Assembly (NCBI GenBank): GCA_016192455.1
Contig: JACPUC010000003.1
Span: 124,001-188,000 of the forward strand
DNA length: 64,000 nucleotides
Origin: Candidatus Tectimicrobiota bacterium
GTDB taxonomy: Bacteria; JACPUC01
Direction of reading: 5' to 3'
Position numbers and translations under genes: made by a program
The notes under the pieces: generated by a model
What the model was told of the DNA's origin: nothing
What the model saw: the letters and a program-made list of their open reading frames with translations, nothing else
Database searches by the model: none
Part shown: positions 38,695 through 51,977 of the stretch, one piece after another
Position numbering within the stretch: the first letter of the stretch is position 1
Layout of the letters: each line of letters starts with the position of its first letter

Positions 38695-41600
38695 GTGACG
38701 GCGTTGCGTGATCTCTCCTCTCTCTTCGAAGACCTCCTGCGGGGGGCGGACCGCCTGCGGCTCGGCGGCCTTTCCGGCCCCGCCCTGGCGTACGTGCTGA
38801 GCGAGCTCGCCCGCGCCTCGGGCCGGCCCCTCTTCATCATCTGCCCCGATGTCGACACCGCCGTGGAGCTCAGCGTCGACCTGGAGTTCTTCCACGACGG
38901 CGGCGAGACCGCGCACCCCGCCGCCGCGCCGCCTGGGGCGCGCGAGGAGCTGGCGCCGCCTGCCGGCGGATTTGCCGGGCCGCTCTTCTTCCCGCCCTAC
39001 GAGGTCACGCCGTACGACGGCATCCAGCCCGACCACGAGGCGACGCGGCGGCGCCTGAAGGTGCTGAGCGCCCTCTGCGAGGAGCCGACGCGCCTCGTCG
39101 TCACCACCGCGACCGCCGCCATGCAGCGCGTGCTGCCGCGGCGCACCCTGGCGTCCGCCTGCCTGCACCTGGCGGTCGGCTCGACCTCCCCCCTCGAGGC
39201 GCTCGCCGGTCAGCTCGCGCGGGGCGGTTATCGCCGCGAGGTCCAGGTCGAGGCGCACGGCGACTTCAGCATCCGCGGCGGCATCCTCGACGTCTATCCC
39301 CCCGGCGCCGAGCACCCGGTGCGCTGCGAGTTCGTCGGCAATGAGCTGGAGTCGATGCGGCTGTTCGACCTCGCCACGCAGAAATCGCTGCGGACCATCA
39401 CCGCCATCACGCTCGAGCCGGTGCGCGAGTTCTTGGCGAACCCCGAAGACCTGCCGGCCGTCCTCGCCCGCCTGCGCCGCGCCGCCCAGGCGCAGGACCT
39501 GCCCGACGGCGAGCGCGCCGCCCTGGAGGAGCGCCTGCGCGAGGGCTCCGCCTCCTTCCCCAGCGAAGCGCTGCTGCCGCTCTGCCACGGCCAGCTCGAC
39601 AGCATCTGGGACTACCTCGACCCCGAGTGCATCCAGGTGCTCTACGAGCCGGAACGGCTTGCCGAGATGGCGCGGCGCGCCTGGGAGGGGCTGAGCCTGA
39701 AGTACCGGGCGGCGCGCGCCGACGGCCGGCTGGCCCTCGATCCGCCCCAGCACGCCCTGCGGCCCGATCAGCTCCCCGGCCTCTGCGCTCAGACGCCGCG
39801 CCTGGAAATCTCGGAGCTCTCCGCGGGCGAGGGGGCGTCACCGCTGCGCGGCGCCCTCCGCCTGCTCTCCCTCGCCTCCTTCCGCGGCCGCTTCTCCTCC
39901 TTCATCGATCAGCTCCGCGTCTGGCTGAAGGAGCGCTACCGGATCATCATCGTCTGCTCCAGCCAGTCGGGAGCGGAGCGCTTGCAGGCGCTCCTGCGCG
40001 AGCACGACCTCGGCGCCAGCATCGCGCCGCGCTTCAGCGCGCTGCGCCTCGGCAGCCCCTGGGCCGGAAACGGGCAGGGAGAGGCCAGGGAAGGAGCGCG
40101 GCGCGTCCGGGACGCGCAGGAGCCGGACCTGGGCCTGGAGGGCGGGGCGGCCAGGCGCCGCATCGCCGCGGCCGCGGACGAGGATGGGGCCGGCTTCGAG
40201 CCGCGCCTCGAGCTCTGCCTCGGCCGCATCAGCGGCGCCTTCCAGTTCCTCCCCCTGCGCCTCATCATGTTCAGCGAGAGCCAGATTTTCGGGCTGCGGC
40301 TGCGCCGCCAATTCAAGGCGCGGCGCGCCAGCACCCTGCTGAAGTCCGGCTTGCGGGAGCTGCACCCGGGCGACTTCGTGGTGCACCACGAGCACGGCAT
40401 CGGGTGCTACGTCGGGCTGCGCGAGCTGGCGGTGGGAGGGGCGCCCCGCGAGTTCGTCGAGCTGGAGTACGCCGAGCGCGAGAAACTCTACGTGCCGGTG
40501 GAGAAGCTGCACCTCATCGACCGCTACATCGGCGCCGGGGGGCGGGCGCGCCTGGACCGGCTGGGAGGGGTGTCCTGGAAGCGCGTCAAGGCCCGCATCA
40601 AGCGCTCGGTGCAGCACATGGCGCGGGACCTCCTGCGGCTCTACGCCGTGCGCGAGGTGCTGGAGGGGACGTCGTGCGAGGCCGACGGGCCGCTCCACCA
40701 CGAGTTCGCCGCCGCCTTCGAGTACGAGGAGACGGAGGACCAGGGGCGCGCCATCGAGGATGTGGGCCGCGACATGGAGAACCGCCGCCCGATGGATCGC
40801 CTCATCTGCGGCGACGTCGGCTACGGCAAGACGGAGGTGGCCATGCGCGCCGCCTTCAAGGCGGTCTTCGACCATCGCCAGGCGGCCGTGCTGGTGCCAA
40901 CGACGATCCTCGCCCAGCAGCACCTCCAGACCTTCACCCAGCGCTTCGCCGGCTGGCCGGTGCACATCGCCCTGCTCAGCCGCTTCGTGCCGCGCCCGCA
41001 GCAGAAGGCGACGCTGCGCGACCTCGCCGAGGGCAAGGTGGACATCGTCATCGGCACGCATCGGCTGCTGCAGGAGGATGTGCGGTTCAAGGAGCTTGGG
41101 CTGCTCGTCGTTGATGAGGAGCACCGCTTCGGCGTCGCTCACAAGGAGCGCATCAAGCGCTTCCGCAACCTCGTGGACGTGCTCACCCTCAGCGCCACGC
41201 CGATCCCGCGCACGATGCAGTTCGCCCTCATGAACATCCGGGACCTCAGCATCATCAACACCCCGCCCGAGGACCGCCTGCCGGTCCATACCTACGTCGT
41301 CAAGTTCAGCACGCGGGTCATCCGCGAGGCCATCATGAACGAGCTGCAGCGCGGCGGCCAGGTCTTCTTCGTGCACAACCGCGTGCAGAGCATCGACTCG
41401 ATGGCCGCCGTGGTGAAGTCAATCGTCCCCGAGGCGCGCGTCGGCATCGCCCATGGGCAGATGAGCGAGCGCGCCCTCGAGCGCGTCATGGTGCGGTTCC
41501 TGCGCGGCGAGTTCAACGTCCTCGTCTGCACCACGATCATCGAATCGGGGCTCGACATCCCGAACGCCAACACGATCATCATGCACCGCGCCGACAAGCT

Positions 41601-42351
41601 GGGGCTGGCGCAGCTCTACCAGCTTCGCGGCCGGGTCGGGCGGGATCGCTACCAGGCCTACGCCTACCTCCTCGTCCCCGGCATGGACGCCCTCAGCGAC
41701 GTCGCCCGCAAGCGCCTGCGCACCATCGAGGAGCTGAGCGAGCTGAGCGCCGGCTTCCAGCTCGCCAGCCGCGACCTGGAAATCCGCGGCGCCGGCAACA
41801 TCCTCGGCTCCGAGCAGTCGGGGCACGTCGCCGCCGTCGGCTTCGAGCTCTACTGCCGGCTCATCGAAGAGGCCGTGGCGGAGCTGCGCGGCAAGAAGCC
41901 CTCGGAGATCTTCGAGGCCGACATCAGCCTCGATTTCCACGGCTCCATCCCCGCTGACTACGTGCGCGACGCCCAGGAGCGCCTCGATCTCTACCAGCGC
42001 CTCTCCCTCAGCGACGACGAGCAGGAGGTGGACGCCTTCGCCGACGAGCTGATCGATCGCTACGGCGGCATCCCCGACGAGGTGGAGCAGCTCATCGCCG
42101 CCACGCGCCTGCGCATCCTCGCCCAGCGCCTGCACCTCGAACGGCTGGCGCGCACGAGAGAGGGGGCGGACCTCCGCTTCCATCCCTCCACCGCCCTGGA
42201 ACCGGAACGGCTCCTCCGCTTCCTCCAGACCCACCAGCGCACCGCCAAGCTGGAGCCGGAGAACCTCCTGCGTATCGCCATCGCGCCGGACGACTGGCGC
42301 GAGACCTATGCGACCCTTGCCAATCATTTGCGCGCCCTCGCCGGCCCATGA
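38695..42351 (+). CDS. mfd: Transcription-repair coupling factor
   Basis: GTG start ([11 protein letters not shown]). The 1218-residue ATPase removes stalled RNA polymerase and recruits UvrA to lesions. Order: UvrB-like region with [16 protein letters not shown] near 188-203; the RNA-polymerase-interacting CarD-like domain near 555-625 ([19 protein letters not shown]); the motor with Walker A GDVGYGKT at 706-713, DEEH at 807-810, [11 protein letters not shown] and the Arg-finger region QLRGRVGRD; and a TRCF domain at the C-terminus. A poorly conserved insertion of about 40 residues with charged, alanine-rich sequence lies near 455-500. Confidence 0.96.
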   Translation: MTALRDLSSLFEDLLRGADRLRLGGLSGPALAYVLSELARASGRPLFIICPDVDTAVELSVDLEFFHDGGETAHPAAAPPGAREELAPPAGGFAGPLFFPPYEVTPYDGIQPDHEATRRRLKVLSALCEEPTRLVVTTATAAMQRVLPRRTLASACLHLAVGSTSPLEALAGQLARGGYRREVQVEAHGDFSIRGGILDVYPPGAEHPVRCEFVGNELESMRLFDLATQKSLRTITAITLEPVREFLANPEDLPAVLARLRRAAQAQDLPDGERAALEERLREGSASFPSEALLPLCHGQLDSIWDYLDPECIQVLYEPERLAEMARRAWEGLSLKYRAARADGRLALDPPQHALRPDQLPGLCAQTPRLEISELSAGEGASPLRGALRLLSLASFRGRFSSFIDQLRVWLKERYRIIIVCSSQSGAERLQALLREHDLGASIAPRFSALRLGSPWAGNGQGEAREGARRVRDAQEPDLGLEGGAARRRIAAAADEDGAGFEPRLELCLGRISGAFQFLPLRLIMFSESQIFGLRLRRQFKARRASTLLKSGLRELHPGDFVVHHEHGIGCYVGLRELAVGGAPREFVELEYAEREKLYVPVEKLHLIDRYIGAGGRARLDRLGGVSWKRVKARIKRSVQHMARDLLRLYAVREVLEGTSCEADGPLHHEFAAAFEYEETEDQGRAIEDVGRDMENRRPMDRLICGDVGYGKTEVAMRAAFKAVFDHRQAAVLVPTTILAQQHLQTFTQRFAGWPVHIALLSRFVPRPQQKATLRDLAEGKVDIVIGTHRLLQEDVRFKELGLLVVDEEHRFGVAHKERIKRFRNLVDVLTLSATPIPRTMQFALMNIRDLSIINTPPEDRLPVHTYVVKFSTRVIREAIMNELQRGGQVFFVHNRVQSIDSMAAVVKSIVPEARVGIAHGQMSERALERVMVRFLRGEFNVLVCTTIIESGLDIPNANTIIMHRADKLGLAQLYQLRGRVGRDRYQAYAYLLVPGMDALSDVARKRLRTIEELSELSAGFQLASRDLEIRGAGNILGSEQSGHVAAVGFELYCRLIEEAVAELRGKKPSEIFEADISLDFHGSIPADYVRDAQERLDLYQRLSLSDDEQEVDAFADELIDRYGGIPDEVEQLIAATRLRILAQRLHLERLARTREGADLRFHPSTALEPERLLRFLQTHQRTAKLEPENLLRIAIAPDDWRETYATLANHLRALAGP

Positions 42352-42357
42352 TACACT
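42328..42357 (+). promoter_or_regulatory. Possible promoter for the isomerase genes
   Basis: TTGCGC, 18-nt spacer, TACACT spans the mfd stop codon. It is a moderate match in an AT-richer patch and would serve the PpiC lipoprotein gene if that gene is not simply co-transcribed with mfd. Confidence 0.35.
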
Positions 42358-42432
42358 CACTGGTAGGCATTGACCGCAGGGGGATCTCTCGAGGTGGCAG
42401 TTCGGCTGGCGCTGGGCATCCTGAAACGGGCC

Positions 42433-43449
42433 ATGAGGCTCCACGCCATGCGGCGGCGCGCCGCCTCACCCTCCGCCGGGAGGGGGGGACGGCGCTTCTG
42501 GTGCGCCCTCCTGGCGGGCCTCCTCCTCGGCTGCACCGCGCCGCCGCCTCGCGCCGCGCAGCTCCCGCTCGAGCCCGTTGATCCGATCGTCGCCGAGGTG
42601 GACGGCACGGCGCTGACGAAGAGCGAGGTTGAGCGTTCCTGGAGGGCTGCGCACAAATCCCCCATGGAGACGGCAACCTCCGACCGACGCGCCGCCTTCC
42701 TCCTGAAGATGGTGGAGCAGGCGCTCTTCCTGCAGGCGGCCAAGAAGGAGGGCCTGGAGGTTCCCGACCTGGAGGTGCAGCAGGCCGAGCATGCCCTGCG
42801 CGCCAGCTACTCGGACAGCCAGTTCTTTACGAAGCTCGACGGCATGGGCCTCACCCTGGAGGAATGGCGGCAGGACCTGCGCCAGGACCTCCTGGTCCGC
42901 AAGCTCATCGAGCGCCGGATCAGCGGGCAGGTCAAGGTCGAGGAGGCCGACGTCGAGGCCTACTACCGCGCCAACCAGCAGCGCTTCCGCCGACCGCCAC
43001 GGGTGAAGCTGCAGCAGATCGTCACCGAGAGCAAGGCGGAGGCGTTTCGCCTGCGCACCCAGCTTGCGCGCGGCGCCGACTTCGCGCGGCTCGCCCGCGC
43101 CAGCTCCGTGACGCCCGAGGCCAAGAACGGCGGCGTGGTCGGCTGGTTCTCGCCGGGCCAGCTCCCCGAGAAGCTCGATGAGGTCGCCTTCAAGCTGCGG
43201 CGCGGGCAGATCAGCGATGTGGTGCAGACACCTTACGGCTTCCACGTCCTGCGCATCATCGAGCAGGAGAACGCTGCGGACCTGAAGTTCGACGAGGTGC
43301 AGGAGATGATCCAGCAGAAGCTCTTCCAGGAGCGGCAGGCCCTCCTGTTCCAGCAGTACGCGCAGCAGCTTTGGCGGGACTCGACCGTCCGGACCTACCT
43401 GGATCGCCTGCTCGCGCAAGGGTCGAAACCTGCTGCCCCCTCCTCCTGA
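42433..43449 (+). CDS. PpiC/SurA-type peptidyl-prolyl isomerase, lipoprotein
   Basis: ATG at 42433 (alternatives 42448, or TTG at 42370). The 338-residue protein has an arginine-rich start, a hydrophobic stretch and a lipobox LLLGC with Cys34, so it should be a lipoprotein. A SurA N-terminal-like helical domain (about 50-160) is followed by a parvulin domain near 185-285 (GVVGWFSPGQLPEKLDEVAF; TPYGFHVLRI). It assists folding of exported proteins. It is followed by a second SurA-like gene 85 nt downstream, so the two form a chaperone pair behind mfd. Confidence 0.88.
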   Translation: MRLHAMRRRAASPSAGRGGRRFWCALLAGLLLGCTAPPPRAAQLPLEPVDPIVAEVDGTALTKSEVERSWRAAHKSPMETATSDRRAAFLLKMVEQALFLQAAKKEGLEVPDLEVQQAEHALRASYSDSQFFTKLDGMGLTLEEWRQDLRQDLLVRKLIERRISGQVKVEEADVEAYYRANQQRFRRPPRVKLQQIVTESKAEAFRLRTQLARGADFARLARASSVTPEAKNGGVVGWFSPGQLPEKLDEVAFKLRRGQISDVVQTPYGFHVLRIIEQENAADLKFDEVQEMIQQKLFQERQALLFQQYAQQLWRDSTVRTYLDRLLAQGSKPAAPSS

Positions 43450-43534
43450 GAAGGTTCGCCGCGAGGTGCGCTCGGCGTGCGTCCAGGGGGGTCGAGCGGA
43501 GGGGCGCAGGGAGTTCGGCGCGAAGGGAGGGAGC

Positions 43535-44809
43535 ATGATCCACCGCAGCGGGCGCCGTGGCGAAGGGGCAGGGCGCTCTTTCGGCTGGCGCCGGAGCGTC
43601 CTGGTGCTGGCGGGGAGTGTGCTCATCCTCAGCGCCCCCCCAGCCGAGGCGGGGTTGCTCGGCACCCTCGGCAAGATCATCGCCGCGCCGGTGACGCTGC
43701 CCATGAAGCTGCTGCGCCGCGGCGACGACAAGGATGCCGAGAAGAAGAGGCAGGAACGCAAGGAGAGCGCCGCTCCCGAGGACGGCTTCGCGGCGGCCGG
43801 CGCCTCCCTGGAGGGCGAGCCCGCCGGCGGCCCGCCAGCCGCCTTCCCCCCCATCAAGGTGGTGCGCTCGCCGGCCCTGCAGGCGGAGGGGCGGGGGCCG
43901 CGGCAAGCGATCCTCATCGACCGCGTGGTGGCCAAGGTTGGAACCCAGATCATCACGCTGAGCGAAGTTGAGGAGGCGGCGGCCGAGGAGATTCGCCAAA
44001 TCTGGCAGGAGTCCCAGGGCGAGGGCCGCGAGAAGAAGCTCGCCGACATCCGCCGCCGGTTCCTCGAGCAACTCATCGAAAAGAAACTGCAGCTCGGCGA
44101 GGCGCTTCGTATCGGCATCGAAGTGGCCGAGAAGGACGTCGAGCGCGCCATGGAAGAGATCAAGAAAGAGAATCGCCTCGATGACGCGGCACTCAAGACC
44201 ATGCTCGAGCAGAGCGGCATGACGATGCAGAACTACAAGGACGAAGTCCGCGAGCAGATTCTGGTGCGCAAGGCCTACAACTTCGCGGTGGTCTCCCGCG
44301 TGGCGATTGACGACGAGGAAGTCCGGCAGTATTACACCGCCAACGCGACGGAGTTCAGCATCGCCGACGAGGTGCAGGCCAGCCACATCCTCCTGCGGCT
44401 CCCCGAGGCCGCCAGCGAAGCCGAGGCGAACGCCGCGCGCGGCCGGCTGGAAGAGATTCGGCGCACCCTCCTCAACGGCGCCGACTTCGCGGAGGTCGCC
44501 AAGAAGGTCTCGGAAGGGCCGGCGGCCGATCGCGGCGGCGACCTGGGGGTGTTCCGTCGCGGCCAGGTGCTCCCCGAGATCGAGCAGCATGCCTTCGGGC
44601 AAGCCGCGGGAACCATCAGCGAGGTCTTCCGCACCCAGCTCGGCTTTCACCTCATCAAGACCGAGAAGCTCCTGGTGAACCGTCGGACACCCCTTGAGTT
44701 CGCGCGCGACCCCATCCGGAACAAGCTCTACGGCGAGAAGACCACGGCGCGCTTCAAGGAATGGGTGACCAAGCTGCGCGAGGAGGTTTTCGTTGAAGTG
44801 CTGATGTAG
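43535..44809 (+). CDS. SurA-like periplasmic chaperone/isomerase
   Basis: ATG at 43535 behind AAGGGAGGGAGC. The 424-residue protein has a signal peptide (hydrophobic stretch SVLVLAGSVLILSAPPAEA, near 20-40), a charged, low-complexity spacer at 60-125, then a SurA N-domain (DRVVAKVGTQIITLSEVEEA at about 129-148, FLEQLIEKKLQLGEA) and a parvulin domain near 280-385 (ASHILLRL, GGDLGVFRRGQVLPEIE, FRTQLGFHLIK). Likely outer-membrane-protein chaperone. The long spacer after the signal peptide is unusual for SurA. Confidence 0.88.
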   Translation: MIHRSGRRGEGAGRSFGWRRSVLVLAGSVLILSAPPAEAGLLGTLGKIIAAPVTLPMKLLRRGDDKDAEKKRQERKESAAPEDGFAAAGASLEGEPAGGPPAAFPPIKVVRSPALQAEGRGPRQAILIDRVVAKVGTQIITLSEVEEAAAEEIRQIWQESQGEGREKKLADIRRRFLEQLIEKKLQLGEALRIGIEVAEKDVERAMEEIKKENRLDDAALKTMLEQSGMTMQNYKDEVREQILVRKAYNFAVVSRVAIDDEEVRQYYTANATEFSIADEVQASHILLRLPEAASEAEANAARGRLEEIRRTLLNGADFAEVAKKVSEGPAADRGGDLGVFRRGQVLPEIEQHAFGQAAGTISEVFRTQLGFHLIKTEKLLVNRRTPLEFARDPIRNKLYGEKTTARFKEWVTKLREEVFVEVLM

Positions 44810-44925
44810 GGAGCGGCGGCGCGCCGGGCGGCTGGCGGCGACGGCGGGGCCGGGCCGCATGTCGGCTGACGGGTGCCGCGCCGGACCGGGCCCCCTGGAG
44901 CAGGCCCCCCCAGCCCCTCGCTCCC

Positions 44926-45216
44926 ATGCCGCAGGAGGCGAGGGTGCGGCTCGACGTCTTCTTGCAGCGCAGCCGGCTCATTCGCCGGCGCTCCCAGTCG
45001 AAACTCTTCTGCGATGCCGGCGCCGTGCAGGTGAACGGCAAGGCGGCGAAAGGGAGCAAGCCCGTGCGCGTCGGAGACCGCGTCCGCGTGGCCTTCTGGA
45101 ACCGCAACGTGGAGGTGGTCGTCACCGAGCTGGTGGAGCGGGCGGGGCAGCGCGGCGCCCCTTCCCACCTCGCGTTCGAGGTGGTGCTGGAGGAGCGCAA
45201 GGACCCCCTCCAGTAG
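44926..45216 (+). CDS. S4-domain RNA-binding protein (Hsp15-like)
   Basis: The 96-residue protein is essentially one S4 domain: VRLDVFLQRSRLIRRRSQSK at residues 6-25 and AVQVNGKAAKGSKPVRVGDR, followed by a short beta tail. Hsp15 (HslR) and related proteins bind free 50S subunits with trapped nascent chains; YlmH/RqcH-associated RqcP is a similar small S4 protein. Length and order favour HslR/RqcP-like. The ATG follows CTCGCTCCC with no strong ribosome site. It lies 116 nt after the SurA-like gene. Confidence 0.85.
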   Translation: MPQEARVRLDVFLQRSRLIRRRSQSKLFCDAGAVQVNGKAAKGSKPVRVGDRVRVAFWNRNVEVVVTELVERAGQRGAPSHLAFEVVLEERKDPLQ

Positions 45217-45303
45217 GAGCGCAGGCTGGACGCGCCGCCGGGCCCGGGAAGTTGGCGAGGAGCGGCGGGGCGTCGCCAACGAGGCGCCCCCCCCCGAAAG
45301 GAC

Positions 45304-45332
45304 TAGCCAGGGGGGTCGCGGGGTGCTATAGT
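45304..45332 (+). promoter_or_regulatory. Promoter of the pyrB unit
   Basis: TAGCCA, exactly 17 nt, TATAGT. The -10 is 5/6, the -35 4/6. Transcription near 45339 would give a leader of about 240 nt that contains the terminator at 45395. Confidence 0.5.
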
Positions 45333-45369
45333 AGTTCCTGGTTGGAGCAGGTGGTGTGAGCTAGCCCCA

Positions 45370-45489
45370 ATGGCAACGGCGCCTTCCCGGAGAGACCTCC
45401 CGCATGCCGCTTCCCTGGCGGTTTGGGAGGTTTTTTTCCATGCCGCGCCGGTGTGTTGCTTTCTCCCCTGGAGACACGGCGTTCCTTGA
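45370..45489 (+). CDS. Possible pyrB leader peptide, 39 codons
   Basis: An ATG at 45370 opens a 39-codon frame (MATAPSRRDLPHAASLAVWE onward) that runs through the leader terminator; the T-run encodes Phe-Phe. In enteric pyrBI, translation of a leader through a UTP-sensitive pause decides read-through. The ribosome site here is weak, so this may be chance. Confidence 0.25.
   Translation: MATAPSRRDLPHAASLAVWEVFFHAAPVCCFLPWRHGVP
45384..45437 (+). terminator. Rho-independent terminator within the pyrB leader (candidate attenuator)
   Basis: ACCTCCC (45395-45401) pairs with GGGAGGT (45425-45431); the loop contains a second stem CCGC/GCGG, and TTTTTTT follows at 45431-45437. The terminator sits 140 nt before the pyrB start, so it acts on pyrB itself or closes the previous unit. 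The left arm overlaps TTCCCGGAGAGACC (45384-45397), which resembles the PyrR-binding loop (consensus with UCC, NGN, GAGR). No pyrR gene lies in the window. Confidence 0.6.
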
Positions 45490-45579
45490 TCTCGGCGCAT
45501 TCCCTGCCTTCGCACCTTGCCGAGCGCTCCCTCGCGGTCCGGCTCGGGCGAGGCAAGAGAACCGCCCAAGAAGCACTCC

Positions 45580-46821
45580 ATGAAACGGCGGAGCATCATC
45601 TCCATCAACGACCTCAGCAACGCCGAAATCGAGGGCTTGTTCCGCGTTGTCAGCGATCTCCAGCAGGCGCGCAAGAGCACCCGCCAGCTCGACCTCTGCC
45701 GCGGCGACATCCTGGCCACGCTCTTCTACGAGTCGAGCACGCGCACGCGCCTGTCGTTCGAGAGCGCCATGCTGCGCCTGGGCGGCCAGGTGATCAGCGC
45801 CCCCAATGCGCTCACCACCTCCTCCGCCGCCAAGGGGGAGACCATCCGCGATACGGTGCGCGTCGTCCAGCACTACGCCGATGTCATCGTCATGCGGCAC
45901 TTCCTGGACGGCGCCACGCGCGTGGCGACGGAGATGGTGAAGACGCCGATCATCAACGGCGGGGATGGCAGCCACGAGCATCCCACCCAGACCCTCTGCG
46001 ACCTCTATACGATGCAGAAGGAGTTCGGCGGCCTGGAGGGCATCCGGGTGGCGCTCTGCGGCGACCTGAAGTATGGCCGCACCGTGCACTCGCTGGCGAT
46101 CGGCCTGGCGCGGTTCGGGGCGCGCATCATCTGCGTCGCCCCGCCGGGCTTCGAGATGCCGGGCTACATGGTGCGCCGCCTCGAGCGCGACTACGCCTGC
46201 AAAGTCGAGACCTATGACCGGCTCGACGCGGTGACCTCGATGCCGGCGGCGCCGCCCTCGGAGAACGGCGCGTCGGAGGAGACGAGCACGCTCTTCGGCG
46301 ACATCATTTCCACCCTCGACGTGGTGTACCTCACGCGCGTGCAGAAGGAGCGCCTCGCCGAACACGACCGCACCCCCGCCGTGGAGAGCAGCTATGCCAT
46401 GAGCGCGGCGCTGCTGCGACGCGCCAAGCGCGAAGCCGTCATCCTCCATCCGTTGCCGCGGCAGGACGAGCTGAGCTACGCCATCGACCACGACCGCCGG
46501 GCGGCGTACTTTCGCCAGGCGGGGAACGGCGTCTGGGTGCGCATGGCGCTGCTGGCGCTGGTGCTGGGCCGCATCGAGCTGCCCGCCGGCGAGCGCGCCG
46601 CCGCCGAGCCCGAGCCGCGGCGCGCGCCGAGGCTGTCGCGGCGCAAGGCGCTCCTGTGCGGCAACGCGAAGTGCGTCAGCCAGCATGCGGAGGTCGAGGC
46701 GGGGAAGTACTGGGCCACCGAGAACGAGACCCGGCTGAGCTGCTACTACTGTGATCAAGAGGTGGACCTGCCCCAGCCCTCGCATCCCGACGAGAGCCAA
46801 CGCACCTTACTCGAAAGCTAG
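45580..46821 (+). CDS. pyrB: Aspartate carbamoyltransferase catalytic chain fused to a PyrI-like zinc domain
   Basis: The 413-residue product joins carbamoyl phosphate and aspartate in pyrimidine synthesis. Catalytic motifs are present: FYESSTRTRLSFE near 47-59, HPTQTLCD near 133-140, and LHPLPRQDEL near 290. Beyond the usual end (about 305-330) it carries an arginine-rich linker and a zinc-ribbon with Cys360-x4-Cys365 and Cys388-x2-Cys391. This is nearly identical in spacing to the zinc domain of the regulatory chain PyrI (Cys109, 114, 138, 141 in E. coli), and the sequence CGNAKCVS and CYYCDQE is PyrI-like. The PyrI allosteric domain is absent. The ribosome site before ATG 45580 is weak (AAGAAGCACTCC). 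Next gene starts 14 nt downstream. Confidence 0.92.
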   Translation: MKRRSIISINDLSNAEIEGLFRVVSDLQQARKSTRQLDLCRGDILATLFYESSTRTRLSFESAMLRLGGQVISAPNALTTSSAAKGETIRDTVRVVQHYADVIVMRHFLDGATRVATEMVKTPIINGGDGSHEHPTQTLCDLYTMQKEFGGLEGIRVALCGDLKYGRTVHSLAIGLARFGARIICVAPPGFEMPGYMVRRLERDYACKVETYDRLDAVTSMPAAPPSENGASEETSTLFGDIISTLDVVYLTRVQKERLAEHDRTPAVESSYAMSAALLRRAKREAVILHPLPRQDELSYAIDHDRRAAYFRQAGNGVWVRMALLALVLGRIELPAGERAAAEPEPRRAPRLSRRKALLCGNAKCVSQHAEVEAGKYWATENETRLSCYYCDQEVDLPQPSHPDESQRTLLES

Positions 46822-46835
46822 GAATCCCGGCTGTT

Positions 46836-47465
46836 GTGAAAGCATGGCTCCTCATCGCCTCCTACGTTGCGGCGATCTTCGCCACCATGCCCTACCAGCC
46901 GCGCTTGGTCTACGCCTTTCACGGACCTTACGCGAACCTCTTCGCCCCGCTCATGCTGGCGATCTTCGGCCTCGTGGCGGCGGCGCTGCTGGGGTATACC
47001 GTTCGCCTGCACCGTCGGCTGCGCGTCACCAGCATCTTCTGCCTGGCCGTGGCCGGCGCCGCCGCCTGGGTGGTGAGCCGCCATCTCGAAGCGCCGGTCG
47101 AGAAGATCCACCTCATCGAGTACGGCGCGCTGAGTGTGCTGCTCTACCGGCGCTTCGCGCACCACTTCCCCGCGGCCCCCGCCAAGGCGCTGATCTTGGC
47201 GGTGGCGGCGGCAAGTCTCATCGGCATCGGCGATGAATTCTACCAACTCTATCTCCCGAGCCGCTACTTCGGCTGGTTCGACATGGTGACGAACCTCATT
47301 GGCGTCTTCCTTGGCCTCGTCATCTGGTTCGGCGTGCTTAGGCCCCCTGCCCCGTCGGCGGGCATGGCGCCAGCACCCGCGCCGCTCCTCGTCGCTTCCC
47401 CATCCCTGCCGTTGGACGGAGCCCCGCAGGTGAGCCCGGCGGCCTCGCGCCCCAACGTGTCGTGA
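46836..47465 (+). CDS. VanZ-like family membrane protein
   Basis: GTG start ([10 protein letters not shown]). The 209-residue protein has four or five membrane helices and the VanZ-like signature [12 protein letters not shown] near 88-99 with [20 protein letters not shown] at 129-148. VanZ proteins are associated with teicoplanin resistance in enterococci, but most family members have no known role. It sits between pyrB and carA with 14-nt and 7-nt gaps, so it belongs to the pyrimidine transcript. An alanine/proline tail follows the last helix. Confidence 0.8.
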   Translation: MKAWLLIASYVAAIFATMPYQPRLVYAFHGPYANLFAPLMLAIFGLVAAALLGYTVRLHRRLRVTSIFCLAVAGAAAWVVSRHLEAPVEKIHLIEYGALSVLLYRRFAHHFPAAPAKALILAVAAASLIGIGDEFYQLYLPSRYFGWFDMVTNLIGVFLGLVIWFGVLRPPAPSAGMAPAPAPLLVASPSLPLDGAPQVSPAASRPNVS

Positions 47466-47472
47466 GTGTGGC

Positions 47473-48645
47473 ATGCAACGCGCGGTCTTGGCCCTCGCCG
47501 ACGGCACCGTCTTCGAGGGGCGCAACTTCGGCGCCTCCGGCGCCTGCATCGGCGAGGTCGTCTTCAATACCAGCATGATGGGCTACCAGGAGATTCTCAC
47601 CGATCCCTCCTACAGCGGCCAGATCGTCACCATGACCTACCCGCTCATCGGCAACTATGGCGTCAACGAGCAGGATACCGAATCGACCCGCCCGCGCGTC
47701 GAGGGCTTCGTGGTGCGGGAATGCAGCCCCATCGCCAGTAGCTGGCGGCAGCAGCTCGACCTGGCCGGCTACCTGCGGCGGCACGGCATCGTCGGCATCG
47801 ACGGCATCGACACCCGCGCCCTCACCCGCCGCCTGCGGGACCACGGCGCGCAGATGGGCGCCATCTCCAGCGAGGCCGAGTCCGTGGCCGCGGTGCGGCG
47901 GCTGGCGGCGACGGCGCCGCCGCTGGAGGGGCGCGACCTCGTGGCCGGGGTGACGTGCCCGGCGCCGTACCCCTGGCGGGAGGGACCCTACCAGCACCGC
48001 CTCGGCCCGGCGGAGGGGCGCGGCGAGTTCAGCGTTGCCGCGCCGTCCGGCGGTGACACGGCAGGCCCCCCCTGGCACGTCGTGGCGTACGACTTCGGCG
48101 TCAAGCGCAACATCCTGCGCCACCTCGTCGCCGTCGGCTGCCGGGTGACCGTCGTGCCGGCCGCGACGACGCCGAGCCAGGCGCTGGCCCTGAAGCCGGA
48201 CGGCATCTTCCTGTCGAACGGCCCGGGGGATCCCGCCGCCGTGCCGTACGCCATCGAGGCCGTCTCCGGCCTGCTCGGCCAGCGGCCCATCTTCGGCATC
48301 TGCCTCGGCCACCAGCTCCTCGCCCTGGCGTTGGGCGGCCGAACCTTCAAGCTGAAGTTCGGGCACCACGGCGGCAACCACCCGGTCATGGACCTGCGCA
48401 CCGGCTCCATCGCCATCACGGCGCAGAATCATGGCTTCGCCGTGCAGGCCGAGACGCTGCCGGCCTCCCTCGAGCTGACCCATATCAACCTCAACGATCA
48501 GACCGTCGAGGGGTTTTGCCACCGCAGCCTGCCGATCATGTCGGTCCAGTACCACCCCGAAGCCTCCCCCGGGCCCCACGATGCCACGTACCTCTTTCAA
48601 CGATTCATCGAGCTGATGAGAGCGTCCACCTCTCGTTCCGCCTAA
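47473..48645 (+). CDS. carA: Carbamoyl-phosphate synthase small (glutaminase) subunit
   Basis: The 390-residue protein has the CarA N-terminal domain ([25 protein letters not shown]) and a class I amidotransferase domain with nucleophile Cys277 in GICLGHQ and His361/Glu363 in YHPEA. It releases ammonia from glutamine for CarB, whose gene lies 71 nt downstream. Feeds carbamoyl phosphate to pyrimidine and arginine synthesis; location next to pyrB points to pyrimidines. Confidence 0.97.
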   Translation: MQRAVLALADGTVFEGRNFGASGACIGEVVFNTSMMGYQEILTDPSYSGQIVTMTYPLIGNYGVNEQDTESTRPRVEGFVVRECSPIASSWRQQLDLAGYLRRHGIVGIDGIDTRALTRRLRDHGAQMGAISSEAESVAAVRRLAATAPPLEGRDLVAGVTCPAPYPWREGPYQHRLGPAEGRGEFSVAAPSGGDTAGPPWHVVAYDFGVKRNILRHLVAVGCRVTVVPAATTPSQALALKPDGIFLSNGPGDPAAVPYAIEAVSGLLGQRPIFGICLGHQLLALALGGRTFKLKFGHHGGNHPVMDLRTGSIAITAQNHGFAVQAETLPASLELTHINLNDQTVEGFCHRSLPIMSVQYHPEASPGPHDATYLFQRFIELMRASTSRSA

Positions 48646-48716
48646 CACCGGGCGGTCGCGGGGCCCCGCGCGCCGCGGCGCGCGCCGCCCCAGGCCGGCC
48701 CGCAACGGACGCACGC

Positions 48717-51974
<3,258 letters not shown>

Positions 51975-51977
51975 ACC

